Assembly: GCA_016931115.1 (NCBI GenBank)
Contig: JAFGFM010000010.1
Span: forward strand, 1-64,000
Direction of reading: 5' to 3'
DNA: 64,000 nt
DNA from: Deltaproteobacteria bacterium
GTDB lineage: Bacteria > Desulfobacterota > DSM-4660 > Desulfatiglandales > HGW-15
Positions within the stretch are counted from its first letter, which is position 1. Each line of letters starts with the position of its first letter. Below are positions 53,720 to 63,639 of this stretch, one piece after another. The translations under genes and the position numbers were made by a program. The notes beneath the pieces were generated by a model. The model made no database searches. It had not been told where the DNA came from and saw only the letters and a list, made by a program, of their open reading frames with translations.

Positions 53720-56560
53720 ATGATGATCTCTTTTTCATGCCGAAATTGCTTTAAGCTTTTTACATATTTTTTTTTGATATCTTTTATGTTTTCCCCAAAA
53801 CTATCTTTTGCCCAGACTTCAGGGTCTCTAATAGAACAGAAAATTAAGGAAAAAACAGGTGTTACCTCAATAAGTACCATTGGTGCAGATATTAACGATT
53901 ATGGATATAAAAGATCATTAAGCGATTCGATTAAAGATGAGATAATCAGTGGCCTCAATGCAGAAGAGCTACAAATGTTATTTGAAAAGCTTGATGATGC
54001 AGACAGGCAGGATCTGTTTAGCCATATTTCTTCATCACAGAAAAGGGTTGTTTTCGTTACACTTACCGATAATGAAAAACAAAAGATATTCCAGACCCTC
54101 GGTGATAAAGATAAAATTGATCTTTTTGGTATGATTGAGGACAAGGAGAGGATAATTATCCTGAGCAACCTTGGATACATGGAAAAATCCAGGCTCATAA
54201 ACAGCCTTTCCATCTCTGAAAAAAAGATATGGCTGGAAAAATACCCTGAATTAGCCTCTTTGATTGAATTAAAAGGGGAGGAGTTTATACCGGAAGGGGC
54301 TGAAAAAGGTGTTTCAAGGCTTGAAGAGATCTTTTCGGGTCAATTTCCTTCAAGTATTAATAAGGAGATTCGCCAGTTTGGATATGATTTTTTTATGCAA
54401 AAATCATCCTTTTCTCCTGAAAAAAATGTGCCAGTGAGCAGTGAATATTCTATCGGTCCTGGGGATTCATTTACCATTAACCTATGGGGAAATGTAGAGG
54501 AAGCACATTATGCAACTGTATCAAGGGATGGCACCATTACCCTCCCCAGGCTGGGAACCCTTTCAGTCAGCGGATTGACATTTTCTGAACTAAAAGAGTT
54601 TCTATGTAACAGATTCAAAGAGTATTATCCTGACTTTAAAATGAACATAGCAATGGATGCCCTCAAATCCATTGACATATTCATGGTCGGTGAGTTGAAC
54701 AACCCTGGCACTTACAGCATTAGTTCTCTATCCTCTGTTGTATCAGCTCTGTATGCCTCTGGCGGTCCCAATAAAAACGGCACACTGCGAAATATTAGCA
54801 TTCTGAATAATGGTGAACTTATAAAAAAAATCGATCTTTATGATTTTTTCATTAGTGGTGCAAAAGGTGATGATATTACCCTTAAACAGGGTTATACAGT
54901 ATTTGTACCTGTTATCGGCCCGACAGTAGCTGTTGCAGGACATGTCAAGAGGCCTGCCATTTATGAGATAAAAGAGGGGCAGACACTGGATCAGATAATA
55001 GACTTTGCAGGGGGGCTGCTTCCCACAAGTCATCTTCAGAATATAATTGTTGAGAGAATTGTGGGGCAAAAGGGGAGGGTAGTGGTCAGTTTTGATATCG
55101 ATCCCTCAAATGATAAAACAGCCCAGAATCTGAAAACAGTATTGAAAGATGGTGATCTGGTAAAAATATACCCTGTACATAAAAATATCGAAAAGGTGGT
55201 ATACCTTGAGGGTAATGTTAAATATCCCAATGAATATGAGTTAAAGGAAGGGATGAAATTAAAGGATATTATACCCTCATACGATTACCTGTTACCGGAG
55301 TCATATCTTCCTCAGGCTGAAATATTAAGGCTGGTCCCCCCGAATCTCCACCCTGAAGTAAGGCCATTTGATCTTGGAAAGATGCTGGATGGAGACGAGA
55401 GTGAGAATCTTGAACTTAACGACAGAGACAGGATCATAATCTACAACGCATGGGAAAAACAGAATATTCCAGAGGTATCTATAAGTGGAGCAGTGAGAAA
55501 TCCGGGTATCTTTAGATTATACAAAGATATGACAGTCAAGGACCTGATTTTTGCTGCGGGTAATGCAACTAAAGATGCCTATCTGGAAAAGGGCGAGCTT
55601 ACGCGTGTGCTTTCAGGTGATTCAGGTGCAGATATTGTCAAGATCGATTTTTCACCTAAAAGGGCAACAGAGGGTTATCCTGAAGATAATATCACCCTTC
55701 AGGAAGATGATAAGGTTTTTATTAGAGAGATCCCCAACTATAAAACTTCGCTTGAAAAAAAGGTGTATCTTGAAGGGGAGTTCAGATTCCCTGGCGAATA
55801 CAGCTTTAATGAGGGTGAAACCATCTCATCTGTAATAGAAAGGGCGGGCGGTCTGACCGAAGATGCATATCCATATGGCGCTTTTTTTACCCGTGAATCA
55901 GTAAAAGAGATGCAGACAGAGAGGAAAAGAGAATACATAGAGAAGCTTGAGCAGGATATCTTTACTATCAGCGCCTATTCTGCTGAAACAGCGCTTGATG
56001 CATCACAGGCCAGTGTTGCCATGCAGACACTTAATGCAAAAAGAGAGATGCTCGAAAGACTGAAACAGGCTGAGCCGACCGGGCGTATGATAATCGATAT
56101 TGCTGAAGCATTACTTATACCATCAGGTGATAATGATCTTGAGTTAAGGGCCGGTGACAGGATTGTTGTAGGGAAAAGACCCGATTCTGTCTTTGTCATA
56201 GGAGAGGTATATAATCCGAATGCAATAATATGTAAGACCCGTAATGATGTGGGTGATTATCTTAATCTTGTCGGAGGAATTACAGGTAATGCAGATAAGA
56301 AACAGCTTTATATTGTAAGGGCAGATGGCACTGTAATAAGTAAAAAACAGGAGAAATTCGGATTGTTTAACTGGGACAGTTCATCACACAGATGGGGATT
56401 TGGCTCCTTTAATAGCATTGAAATGAAACCAGGAGATACCATAATTGTCCCCAAAAAGGTTATGAAATATGGCTGGCTTAAGCTTTTTAAGGATACTTCA
56501 AATATTCTCTATCAATTGGCTGTAGCAGCAGGAGTGCTTAATGATATAATAGATGATTAA
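53720..56560 (+). CDS. Polysaccharide export protein with six SLBB domains
   Basis: Outer-membrane Wza-type exporter, 946 aa. ATG 53720 has AAAGG seven bases upstream; the frame's ATG at 53705 overlaps that site. A signal peptide (to about 35) is followed by seven 12-residue repeats (about 87-170, pattern xFxxLxDxEKxx), then the Poly_export domain (SIGPGDSFTINLWG, about 240-330) and six SLBB repeats with the GxxxxPGxY-type turn (GELNNPGTYS, GHVKRPAIY, GNVKYPNEY, GAVRNPGIF, GEFRFPGEY, GEVYNPNAI). No Wzc-type kinase or glycosyltransferase is adjacent, so it is an orphan. Confidence 0.9.
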   Translation: MMISFSCRNCFKLFTYFFLISFMFSPKLSFAQTSGSLIEQKIKEKTGVTSISTIGADINDYGYKRSLSDSIKDEIISGLNAEELQMLFEKLDDADRQDLFSHISSSQKRVVFVTLTDNEKQKIFQTLGDKDKIDLFGMIEDKERIIILSNLGYMEKSRLINSLSISEKKIWLEKYPELASLIELKGEEFIPEGAEKGVSRLEEIFSGQFPSSINKEIRQFGYDFFMQKSSFSPEKNVPVSSEYSIGPGDSFTINLWGNVEEAHYATVSRDGTITLPRLGTLSVSGLTFSELKEFLCNRFKEYYPDFKMNIAMDALKSIDIFMVGELNNPGTYSISSLSSVVSALYASGGPNKNGTLRNISILNNGELIKKIDLYDFFISGAKGDDITLKQGYTVFVPVIGPTVAVAGHVKRPAIYEIKEGQTLDQIIDFAGGLLPTSHLQNIIVERIVGQKGRVVVSFDIDPSNDKTAQNLKTVLKDGDLVKIYPVHKNIEKVVYLEGNVKYPNEYELKEGMKLKDIIPSYDYLLPESYLPQAEILRLVPPNLHPEVRPFDLGKMLDGDESENLELNDRDRIIIYNAWEKQNIPEVSISGAVRNPGIFRLYKDMTVKDLIFAAGNATKDAYLEKGELTRVLSGDSGADIVKIDFSPKRATEGYPEDNITLQEDDKVFIREIPNYKTSLEKKVYLEGEFRFPGEYSFNEGETISSVIERAGGLTEDAYPYGAFFTRESVKEMQTERKREYIEKLEQDIFTISAYSAETALDASQASVAMQTLNAKREMLERLKQAEPTGRMIIDIAEALLIPSGDNDLELRAGDRIVVGKRPDSVFVIGEVYNPNAIICKTRNDVGDYLNLVGGITGNADKKQLYIVRADGTVISKKQEKFGLFNWDSSSHRWGFGSFNSIEMKPGDTIIVPKKVMKYGWLKLFKDTSNILYQLAVAAGVLNDIIDD

Positions 56561-56594
56561 GTAAAATGCACTGAGTTTTTTATTGATTTACTGA

Positions 56595-56628
56595 CAGGCA
56601 TCACTGAAAAAGTGATGCCTGTTTTTTT
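56595..56628. terminator. Terminator between the SLBB exporter and nrdJ
   Basis: CAGGCATCACT / AGTGATGCCTG perfect 11-bp stem, GAAAA loop, then T7. It lies between the two convergent genes and can serve the exporter strand; the other strand lacks a T run. Confidence 0.85.
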
Positions 56629-56638
56629 AACACTTATG

Positions 56639-59134
56639 TTATCCGCATTTTGAATAACCGCATGAATGGCATGTCATACAGCCCTCTTCAAAACTGATTG
56701 TCTGTCCGCATTCAGGGCATTTTTCACCCATAAAGGTATTTGAAGAGTTAGATGGCGCGCCTGTTTTTATTTTGCCATTCATGTATCTGTTTTTAAGTAC
56801 CCGTCCTATGGCATCAGGAATAGAAAGCACAAGCCCATCCTTCTGGAAGATCGGGTATTCACCGCCTATCCCCTCTATCTGTTTTACAATCTTTTCTACC
56901 TCTACGCCGGATCTGAGTGCAAGCGAAACTAGACGACCTATAGCCTCTGTCTTGGCTGTGGTTGATCTGCCTGATTTACCAATCGTTGCAAAAACCTCAA
57001 ATGGTTTACCATCCATTTCTGTAACAGTAACATACAGGTTCCCCATACCTGTCATCATCTTTGATGTAAAGCCCTCAAGGGTCTCAGGCCGTTCCTTGAT
57101 ATCAGCAAGACTTGCGGCACTTTTTACCTTTTCTTTATCGCTGAAACTCAATACCTGATTTTCTTTGCTCCCGTCTCTGTAGATGGTAACACCTTTGCAC
57201 CCAAGCTCGTAGGCGGTGTTATATACCTTTCTCACATCCTCAACAGTGGCATCCATAGACAGGTTAACTGTTTTTGAGACAGCATTGTCTGTATGTTTTT
57301 GGAATGCCGCCTGCATTCTGATATGCCATTCAGGGGTAACATCATGGGCTGTTACAAATATTTCTCTTACATCCTTGGGGATCTGCTTTAGCCCATGAAT
57401 AGAACCCCTTTTAGCGATAGTATCCATAAGTTCGGCGCTGTAAAAACCCCTTTCCTTGGCGACTGTTTCAAAATAGGGGTTAACCTCTGTCAGGATGCTG
57501 TTATCCATTACTCTCCTTACAAAGCTTAAGGCAAATAGAGGTTCGATGCCGCTGGAACATCCTGCAAGTATGCTCAGTGTGCCTGTTGGGGCAATTGTGG
57601 TAGCAGTTGCATTCCTGTATTTTTTATTTTCCTGGTCTTTGAATATGCTGTAATTGAAATTTTCAAATACCCCACGCTCCTCGGCTAGAAATTTTGATGC
57701 CTCATGAGATTCCTTCTGTATATAACTCATAACCTCTTCAGCAGTTTCAAGCGCCCTCTCAGAGTTGTACGGGATTTTCAACTGATAAAGCATGTCTGCA
57801 AAACCCATAATGCCAAGCCCTATCTTCCTGTTACCCTTCACCATTGCGTCTATGTCCGGCAGGGGATACTTTGACATGTCAATAGTGTTATCCAGGAATC
57901 TCACGCTCCACCAGATCAGCTCCTTCAGACCTTCATAGTCAATTTTAGGCGCTTCCTGATTCTCGATTACATACTTTGCAAGGTTGATGGAACCAAGATT
58001 ACATGCCTCCATGGGGAGGAGAGGTTGCTCGCCACATGGGTTGGTGCTCTCAATTTCACCGAGTTCAGGGGTAGGGTTGTCCCGGTTAATCCTATCAAGA
58101 AAGATAATCCCCGGGTCCCCGTTCTGCCATGCCTGTGTTAAAAGTGCATTATAAACCTCTGTGCTGCTCATTTCCCCTGCTTTGCGTCTATCCCTCGGAT
58201 CTATAAGGTCATAATTTTCACCTTTTTTCAGCGCCTGCATGAATTTATCAGTAACACCTACCGAGATATTGAAGTTGTTTAATTCCCTGTTATCCCTTTT
58301 GCAGTATATGAATTCCATGATATCAGGGTGATCAACCCTCAATATCCCCATATTGGCGCCCCTTCGAGTACCGCCCTGTTTGACCTGTTCTGTTGCAGTA
58401 TTGAATATCCTCATAAAGGATATGGGGCCAGAAGCTACACCGCCAGTTGTTCCAACCCTGCTGCTTGTGGGCCTGAGTCTGGAAAATGAAAATCCTGTGC
58501 CGCCTCCTGATTTATGTATCAGTGCGGCGTTTTTTAATGAATCAAATATGGCATCCATGCTGTCTTCTACAGGAAGCACGAAGCATGCAGCAAGCTGACC
58601 CAGGTGCCTGCCTGCATTCATAAGGGTGGGCGAGTTTGGGAGAAATCTGAATTCAGTCATCATGCGGTAAAAATTTTCCTCAACCTTTTCAATAGAAGCT
58701 TCATTCCCATATTTTTTTTCAGCGAGGGCTATATGATGCGCCACCCTTTTGAACAGTTGTTCGGGTGTTTCGACCACATTTCCATTGCTGTCCTTTTTCA
58801 GGTATCTGGTTTTTAAAACAGTATAGGCATTTTCAGATAGGTTAATCTTCTCTTTAAGAAAAAATGAGCCTTCCAGTTTTATGGGCGTATTTTTCTTAAG
58901 GCCATATTCAAGCAGTTTAGCCTCGACAATCTCTTCCAGGAGGGGAATGGTTATGGTCTTCAGGTCCATCTGGTGGATCTCTTCCCTTAGTGCCCTGCTT
59001 ATATCCATTGCACATGAACTGTCTATTGAACTCTCCCTTATCAGCATATCTGAAAAGAGGTTATCATCCCATCTGTAAGCTGCAAGATCAAAAGTACCAT
59101 CTTTTGTAACAAGGAATTTACTCTGCTGACCCAT
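56639..59134 (-). CDS. nrdJ: Adenosylcobalamin-dependent ribonucleotide reductase (class II)
   Basis: 831 aa. Makes deoxyribonucleotides with B12 radical chemistry. Key residues are visible: the first reductive Cys in GQLAACFVLPVEDS, the NPCGEQPLLPMEACNLGSINL block with the radical Cys and Glu, TRRGANMGIL, and TIAPTGTLSILAGCSSGIEP. The N-terminus is normal for the family (PEQLFKRVAHHIA). The C-terminal tail holds CPECGQT and CMTCHSCGYSKCG, the zinc/redox cysteines of long-form NrdJ. Monocistronic. Confidence 0.96.
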   Translation of the reverse strand: MGQQSKFLVTKDGTFDLAAYRWDDNLFSDMLIRESSIDSSCAMDISRALREEIHQMDLKTITIPLLEEIVEAKLLEYGLKKNTPIKLEGSFFLKEKINLSENAYTVLKTRYLKKDSNGNVVETPEQLFKRVAHHIALAEKKYGNEASIEKVEENFYRMMTEFRFLPNSPTLMNAGRHLGQLAACFVLPVEDSMDAIFDSLKNAALIHKSGGGTGFSFSRLRPTSSRVGTTGGVASGPISFMRIFNTATEQVKQGGTRRGANMGILRVDHPDIMEFIYCKRDNRELNNFNISVGVTDKFMQALKKGENYDLIDPRDRRKAGEMSSTEVYNALLTQAWQNGDPGIIFLDRINRDNPTPELGEIESTNPCGEQPLLPMEACNLGSINLAKYVIENQEAPKIDYEGLKELIWWSVRFLDNTIDMSKYPLPDIDAMVKGNRKIGLGIMGFADMLYQLKIPYNSERALETAEEVMSYIQKESHEASKFLAEERGVFENFNYSIFKDQENKKYRNATATTIAPTGTLSILAGCSSGIEPLFALSFVRRVMDNSILTEVNPYFETVAKERGFYSAELMDTIAKRGSIHGLKQIPKDVREIFVTAHDVTPEWHIRMQAAFQKHTDNAVSKTVNLSMDATVEDVRKVYNTAYELGCKGVTIYRDGSKENQVLSFSDKEKVKSAASLADIKERPETLEGFTSKMMTGMGNLYVTVTEMDGKPFEVFATIGKSGRSTTAKTEAIGRLVSLALRSGVEVEKIVKQIEGIGGEYPIFQKDGLVLSIPDAIGRVLKNRYMNGKIKTGAPSNSSNTFMGEKCPECGQTISFEEGCMTCHSCGYSKCG

Positions 59135-59500
59135 ATACCACCCTCCATAAAATAAATTGACGGCCTATATCTTATATTATTTATAACAATATATCATTTT
59201 CCCTGTGATGAAAAAGAAATGAAAAATCAATTGCTAAAACAATAATAGAGAGCCAGATTATCAGCTCTTCGGTCACGTTTTATACAGATGATTTCAATTA
59301 TTTATATACCCGTATATTGAATGAATAGCATTCTAGGGCACAATATATAGTATGTCAATAAATTCTTCCGGGTTTTATTAAAAAAAGAGATAATTTATAA
59401 GGGGTGCATATCAGTTGTTTCCTGTGATTCTTTTTAATTGTTTTTCATTTACAGCTTGAAGATATGACAAGGAAAGTAAGGAATATTATCTCCATATGAA

Positions 59501-59516
59501 TGGCACAAAAAATGCA
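59501..59516 (+). promoter_or_regulatory. Sigma54-like promoter upstream of the chemoreceptor
   Basis: TGGCAC, 5 bases, ATGCA, close to TGGCAC-N5-TTGCA. It lies about 400 bases before the chemoreceptor ATG; long leader makes the assignment uncertain. Confidence 0.35.
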
Positions 59517-59728
59517 TATTGATGCATTGTCTGAAAAAATCTACTGATATTAAATATATTTCAATTATATTATCAAAAATTAGTACTATTATTAATGAAA
59601 TAAACAGCATTTCAAGTATTAATAATTAAATTAGAATTGTTTGTATTGTTTAACGCATACTAACATAAAAAGACAATACTTGTTGTTCGGTTTTACCGGT
59701 TTATTTGAAATAACATTTTACCTGTAAA

Positions 59729-59845
59729 ATGAGTGATTTATTCGATTTACCTGTTTTGATTGAAAAAACAGAGATACCGGTTGTTAGAAAATTGTCGCTT
59801 ATTGCAGCGATTATTGACGATTTACAGGTTGATCAAATGACCTAA
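59729..59845 (+). CDS. Doubtful 38-aa ORF
   Basis: MSDLFDLPVLIEKTEIPVVR... in ATG-to-TAA frame, too short to judge. The end (KLSLIAAIIDDLQVDQ) vaguely recalls the N-terminus of DUF4277-type transposases, but the match is weak. It may be a remnant or noise. Confidence 0.2.
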   Translation: MSDLFDLPVLIEKTEIPVVRKLSLIAAIIDDLQVDQMT

Positions 59846-59911
59846 ACCAGTTTTGGAAAGATGCGTAACAGGGGTGTTAATCATATTTCATTAACAAGGA
59901 GTGAACGGAAA

Positions 59912-62062
59912 ATGAGAGATATCAGCATTAAATGGCAATTATTGGCGATCTGTATTTTCCTGGTATCTGTACCAGTGATAATTCTGGGTGTAATGAGTTA
60001 TCAGAACACAAAGGCTGAAACTTACGATCAGATAGAAAACCGCCTGAAACAACAGGCCTTACAGGTTAAGCTGCTGGTGAAAAATGTCTATCTTGAGATA
60101 TTAGATAACAGCAAAAAGGCGGATGAGATTGCCAGAAAGACAGTCTATTCTCAGGCTGAGGCCATATCACGGTTTCTCATGGATTGGGATGGCCCTGTCA
60201 ATAAACTTGATAGCATCATATCTTCTATAAAGGTAGGTGAAACCGGATATATCTGGGTAACTGACTATAACGGAAATATGCTGGTTAACAGGGATAAAGA
60301 GAGTATAGGAAAAAATTTTATGGATACCAGAGACGCGGAGGGGAGTCTGTTTTTCCAAGAGGCAATATCCAAGGCAAGAAATCTGTCTCAAAGCCAGGTC
60401 GCATATCAGGTTTACCCATGGAAAAATGCAGGAGAGGAAAAGGCACGGAATAAAATAGCTGCCCTGTTGCATGATGTTCCTCGTAAACGTGTCATGGGAA
60501 TAAGCGTATATTTTGATGAGATAATAGATGCAAATTATGCTGAAAAGAAGATTGATGAACTCAAAAAACAGCTTGCAGAAATAGTTATCGGTAAGACAGG
60601 ATATATATTTATACTCGATGAAGCCGGTAAATATGTGCTTTCGTACAAACGTGAACGCGATGGGGAGAATATCTGGAATACAAAGGATTCAAATGGAGCC
60701 CATTTTATCCAGGAGATAGTAACCAGGGGATTAGCTCTTGATGCAAATGATACTGCCACCACCTATTACCCCTGGCAGAACAAAGGTGAGTCAGGCATAC
60801 GTATGAAGCTTGCGAGCTATGCCTTTTTCCCTGAATGGAAATGGATCATATCGCCATCAGCCTACCAGGATGACTTTCTTGACGGTCTGAAAAAGATACA
60901 GTCTTTAACCATTATTATTTGTATAGTTGCTATTATTCTTGGCTCTATAATAGCCTATGCATTTACTCACTTTATGACCAGGAAGTTTATCAATCTTGTT
61001 AAAATTATGCAGAGGATATCAGAGGGAGACCTCACGGTTAATGCTGAAAAGGATACAGGAAAGAATGAGATCGGGATGATGAACAGTGCAATGGTTCAAA
61101 TGGTGGATAAACTTCGAAGTGTGGTTACAGATGTGAAGGCTGCTGCGGCCAATGTTGCATCGGGAAGTGTTCAGATGAGTTCAAGCAGTGAAGAAATGTC
61201 AGAGGGTGCTACTGAACAGGCCTCTTCAGCAGAGGAGGCATCCGCATCTGTTGAAGAGATGACAGCAAATATTAGGCAGAATGCAGATAATGCGCAGCAG
61301 ACGGAAAACATAGCCATGAAGTCATCTTCCGATGCCAAGGAGGGCGGAAAGGCAGTGAATGAAACATTAAAGGCCATGAAGGAGATAGCTGAGAAGATCA
61401 CCATTATAGAAGAGATTGCTCGTTCCACCGACCTCCTTGCACTGAATGCAGCAATTGAGGCGGCAAGGGCAGGTGAACATGGTAAGGGCTTTGCTGTCGT
61501 TGCCTCAGAGGTCAGGAAACTTGCGGAACGAAGTAAAAAGGCAGCAGGAGAGATAAGCAAATTGTCATCGTCGAGTGTTTCGGTTGCTGAAAGCGCGGGA
61601 GAGATGCTGGCAAAACTTGTCCCCAATATTCAGAAGACCGCCGAACTTGTACAGGAAATCAGCGCTGCAAGCAATGAGCAGGCCACAGGAGCTGAGCAGA
61701 TAAATCAATCGATACAGCAGCTGGATCAGGTTATACAGCATAATGCATCAATCTCTGAAGAGTTGAATGCAACAGCCGAAGAGCTTGCTTCTCAGGCAGA
61801 ACAGCTCCAGGCAACTATAGGTTTTTTCAAGATATCATTTGAGGGAGATTTGTCTGATGAAAAAAAAGCTGTAAAAATGATCAGGGAGGGGATGCCAAAG
61901 GAAAAATCCAGATATAAAAGGATCATTAAAAAACTGGTTCATGATACTGAGCCGGAAAATGATGTGAAAAAAGATACTGTGAAAAAAAAGTCGGTGATAT
62001 TAGATATGAGCAGTGATGAAAAGGCTTTCGATGAATATGATAAAGAGTTCAGTAAATACTAG
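59912..62062 (+). CDS. Methyl-accepting chemotaxis protein with two Cache domains
   Basis: Chemoreceptor, 716 aa. ATG 59912 has AAGGAG ten bases upstream; the ATG at 59861 that opens the frame has no such site. A first membrane helix (about 8-27) is followed by two Cache_2-type periplasmic domains ([18 protein letters not shown] and [19 protein letters not shown]), a second helix (about 345-370), HAMP and the signalling domain. The hairpin tip is [26 protein letters not shown], the canonical receptor tip. The C-terminal basic tail lacks the NWETF pentapeptide. cheW follows, 58 bases after the stop. Ligand unknown. Confidence 0.93.
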   Translation: MRDISIKWQLLAICIFLVSVPVIILGVMSYQNTKAETYDQIENRLKQQALQVKLLVKNVYLEILDNSKKADEIARKTVYSQAEAISRFLMDWDGPVNKLDSIISSIKVGETGYIWVTDYNGNMLVNRDKESIGKNFMDTRDAEGSLFFQEAISKARNLSQSQVAYQVYPWKNAGEEKARNKIAALLHDVPRKRVMGISVYFDEIIDANYAEKKIDELKKQLAEIVIGKTGYIFILDEAGKYVLSYKRERDGENIWNTKDSNGAHFIQEIVTRGLALDANDTATTYYPWQNKGESGIRMKLASYAFFPEWKWIISPSAYQDDFLDGLKKIQSLTIIICIVAIILGSIIAYAFTHFMTRKFINLVKIMQRISEGDLTVNAEKDTGKNEIGMMNSAMVQMVDKLRSVVTDVKAAAANVASGSVQMSSSSEEMSEGATEQASSAEEASASVEEMTANIRQNADNAQQTENIAMKSSSDAKEGGKAVNETLKAMKEIAEKITIIEEIARSTDLLALNAAIEAARAGEHGKGFAVVASEVRKLAERSKKAAGEISKLSSSSVSVAESAGEMLAKLVPNIQKTAELVQEISAASNEQATGAEQINQSIQQLDQVIQHNASISEELNATAEELASQAEQLQATIGFFKISFEGDLSDEKKAVKMIREGMPKEKSRYKRIIKKLVHDTEPENDVKKDTVKKKSVILDMSSDEKAFDEYDKEFSKY

Positions 62063-62120
62063 AGAAGCGGCGGGATATCAGGTTACTTTAGAATATTAAC
62101 AGTATGGCGAGTATATTAAA

Positions 62121-62639
62121 ATGGATGATCTAAATATGGAAGTAAGCACAGAGTTTCTCTCTTTTCAACTCGCTGACGAATTGTTCGCTATTGAGGTCAG
62201 CAAGGTAAGAGAGGTCCTCGAATATACAATTATCACAAGGGTCCCTGGATCAAAAGACTTTATGGAGGGAGTGATCAATGTCAGGGGAAGCGTTGTTCCT
62301 GTGATGGATCTGAAAAAGAAATTAAATATCTCTGAGTCAGATACAGGTATCAATACGCGTATTGTAATAATGGAGCTGATCCTGAATGATGAAAAGGTGG
62401 TCGCAGGTTTTATCGCAGACTCGGTCAGGGAGGTGATGTCTCTATCTCCGGGGCAGATTCAGGCTCCTCCCAAATTAGGGAGTAAGTTGAGAATCGATTA
62501 TTCAAAGGGCATTCTTGAGCAGGATGATACCCTGGTAATAATCCTTGATATAGAGCGCATTATTACAGGTGATAACGCAGTTCATATAACGATGGATACT
62601 GAAAGATATACAGTATCTGATGAGGTCCCCGCACCTTGA
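62121..62639 (+). CDS. cheW: Chemotaxis adaptor CheW
   Basis: 172 aa. CheW SH3-like fold: FQLADELFAIEVSKVREVLEY at the N-terminus, RVPGSKDFMEGVINVRGSVVPVMDLKKKL and DDTLVIILDIERII are typical. Links receptors to CheA. Start at ATG 62121, no strong ribosome site. It follows the chemoreceptor in the same operon; no CheA or CheY lies in the window, so this is an accessory receptor-adaptor pair. Confidence 0.95.
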   Translation: MDDLNMEVSTEFLSFQLADELFAIEVSKVREVLEYTIITRVPGSKDFMEGVINVRGSVVPVMDLKKKLNISESDTGINTRIVIMELILNDEKVVAGFIADSVREVMSLSPGQIQAPPKLGSKLRIDYSKGILEQDDTLVIILDIERIITGDNAVHITMDTERYTVSDEVPAP

Positions 62640-62662
62640 AGATATCAGGCCCCAGGGCAGGC

Positions 62663-62707
62663 TTGACTCAAATTTTTTGATGATTATTTTATTGCCGCAT
62701 GAGTCAA
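62663..62707. promoter_or_regulatory. Inverted repeat over the hsp20 promoter region
   Basis: TTGACTCA (62663-62670) and TGAGTCAA (62700-62707) form a perfect 8-bp inverted repeat with 29 bases between. The left arm doubles as a -35-like TTGACT and an AT-rich -10-like stretch lies about 17 bases later. Operator or promoter; not the CIRCE element. Confidence 0.5.
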
Positions 62708-62732
62708 AAAATAAATTTAAGGGGGTGATCTT

Positions 62733-63167
62733 ATGAACAGCTTATTAAGTTTAATTCCAGGAACTGGTCTTGCGCCCAACAGGAAACTGTTTGATCGCTT
62801 CTTTGATGACTGGGGTCTGGAAACGGTTTTTAGTGAAGACAAAGAATGGGTACCGGCCTTTGATATTGCTGAGAATGAAAAGGATTATGCGGTTACAGCG
62901 GAGCTTCCCGGCATTGATATAAAAGATGTTGATATTACACTGTCCGAAGGTATCCTTACTGTTAAGGGGGAAAAGAGACAGGAAAAGGAGGAGACCTCTG
63001 AAGGGTTTCACAGGATTGAAAGGCGTTATGGCTCTTTTAACAGGAGCTTCAGGATCCCTGGCAAGGTAGAGGCTGATAAAATTGATGCAACCTATAAGGA
63101 TGGTGTATTAAAGGTTGTGCTTCCAAAGGCAGAAGGAACAGAAACAAAAAAGATTGAGATAAAATAA
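62733..63167 (+). CDS. Hsp20/alpha-crystallin small heat-shock protein
   Basis: 144-aa ATP-independent holdase. The alpha-crystallin domain begins at about residue 40: WVPAFDIAENEKDYAVTAELPGIDIKDVDI, then GILTVKGEKRQEKEE, a SFNRSFRIPGKV and DGVLKVVLPK, the last containing the family's LxVxLPK motif. The start has AAGGGGGTG seven bases upstream. A C-terminal IEIK replaces the typical IxI motif. Expression is probably heat- or stress-controlled, with the upstream inverted repeat as a candidate site. Confidence 0.94.
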   Translation: MNSLLSLIPGTGLAPNRKLFDRFFDDWGLETVFSEDKEWVPAFDIAENEKDYAVTAELPGIDIKDVDITLSEGILTVKGEKRQEKEETSEGFHRIERRYGSFNRSFRIPGKVEADKIDATYKDGVLKVVLPKAEGTETKKIEIK

Positions 63168-63191
63168 CACATTGACTGATTTGAAAAAGAA

Positions 63192-63225
63192 AGAGGGTAT
63201 CACCAACGGGTGATACCCTCTTTTT
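63192..63225. terminator. Terminator of hsp20
   Basis: AGAGGGTATCACC / GGTGATACCCTCT, perfect 13-bp stem with AACG loop, followed by T5. The minus strand also reads through the same hairpin, so it can serve the convergent 88-aa gene. Confidence 0.9.
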
Positions 63226-63245
63226 ATCCCTCTCCGAAACCTCAT

Positions 63246-63512
63246 CTAAACAACAACATCTATGGGTTTTGGTTTTGCACCGGCATTATCATCACGGTCC
63301 GGTTCACCATATTTATTGTATAAAGTACCTGTATCAAAGCGTCGTGTGTCAGGGTTTTTTTCTGTGATCTTATCCCTGTTATTATTGAGCTTCGCCTCTT
63401 CGCTGCCTCCTGATTTCTCAACAGGTTTTATCTTGTCAGGCCCATCTTTTTTCCTGACCTTAAACTCCCCTTCACCGGGATTGTTTATTACTACAGAGGA
63501 ATCTATAATCAT
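63246..63512 (-). CDS. Unknown charged 88-aa protein under c-di-GMP riboswitch
   Basis: No family recognised. Mostly disordered and polar with many Lys/Asp/Pro residues (VRKKDGPDKIKPVEKSGG, later NKYGEPDRDDNAGAKPKP), a short hydrophobic start (MIIDSSVVI) and end (PIDVVV). AAGGAGG seven bases before the ATG on the minus strand is near perfect, so it is a strongly translated gene. The upstream leader carries a cyclic-di-GMP-I riboswitch and a terminator, which is the strongest clue to its role: a c-di-GMP-responsive function such as surface attachment or motility. Confidence 0.75.
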   Translation of the reverse strand: MIIDSSVVINNPGEGEFKVRKKDGPDKIKPVEKSGGSEEAKLNNNRDKITEKNPDTRRFDTGTLYNKYGEPDRDDNAGAKPKPIDVVV

Positions 63513-63593
63513 ATGCCACCTCCTTATATAAGGAACCTTTCTTTGAGGGAGCGCTGCTGTATATCAAATCCTCACCTTAAAACCTGTCTGGTG

Positions 63594-63623
63594 AAAAAAG
63601 CCCGTTCCATTTTAATATGAACG
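63594..63623 (-). terminator. Terminator (expression platform) after the riboswitch
   Basis: Read on the minus strand: CGTTCAT, loop ATTAAA, ATGGAACG (one G bulge), then GGGCTTTTTT. Lies between the riboswitch and the 88-aa gene. Confidence 0.65.
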
Positions 63624-63639
63624 ATATTGTTTTCACCTT

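Larger units (their letters stand above)
59135..59911. other. Long intergenic region between nrdJ and the chemoreceptor gene
   Basis: About 775 bases, AT-rich. It must hold the nrdJ promoter on one strand and the chemoreceptor promoter on the other. A sigma54-like sequence and a short ORF are given separately; I see no clear riboswitch, in particular no B12 box, in front of nrdJ. Confidence 0.55.

Noticed and set aside
59135-59300. Cobalamin riboswitch in front of nrdJ
   Set aside because: No B12-box-like sequence was visible on the minus strand leader.
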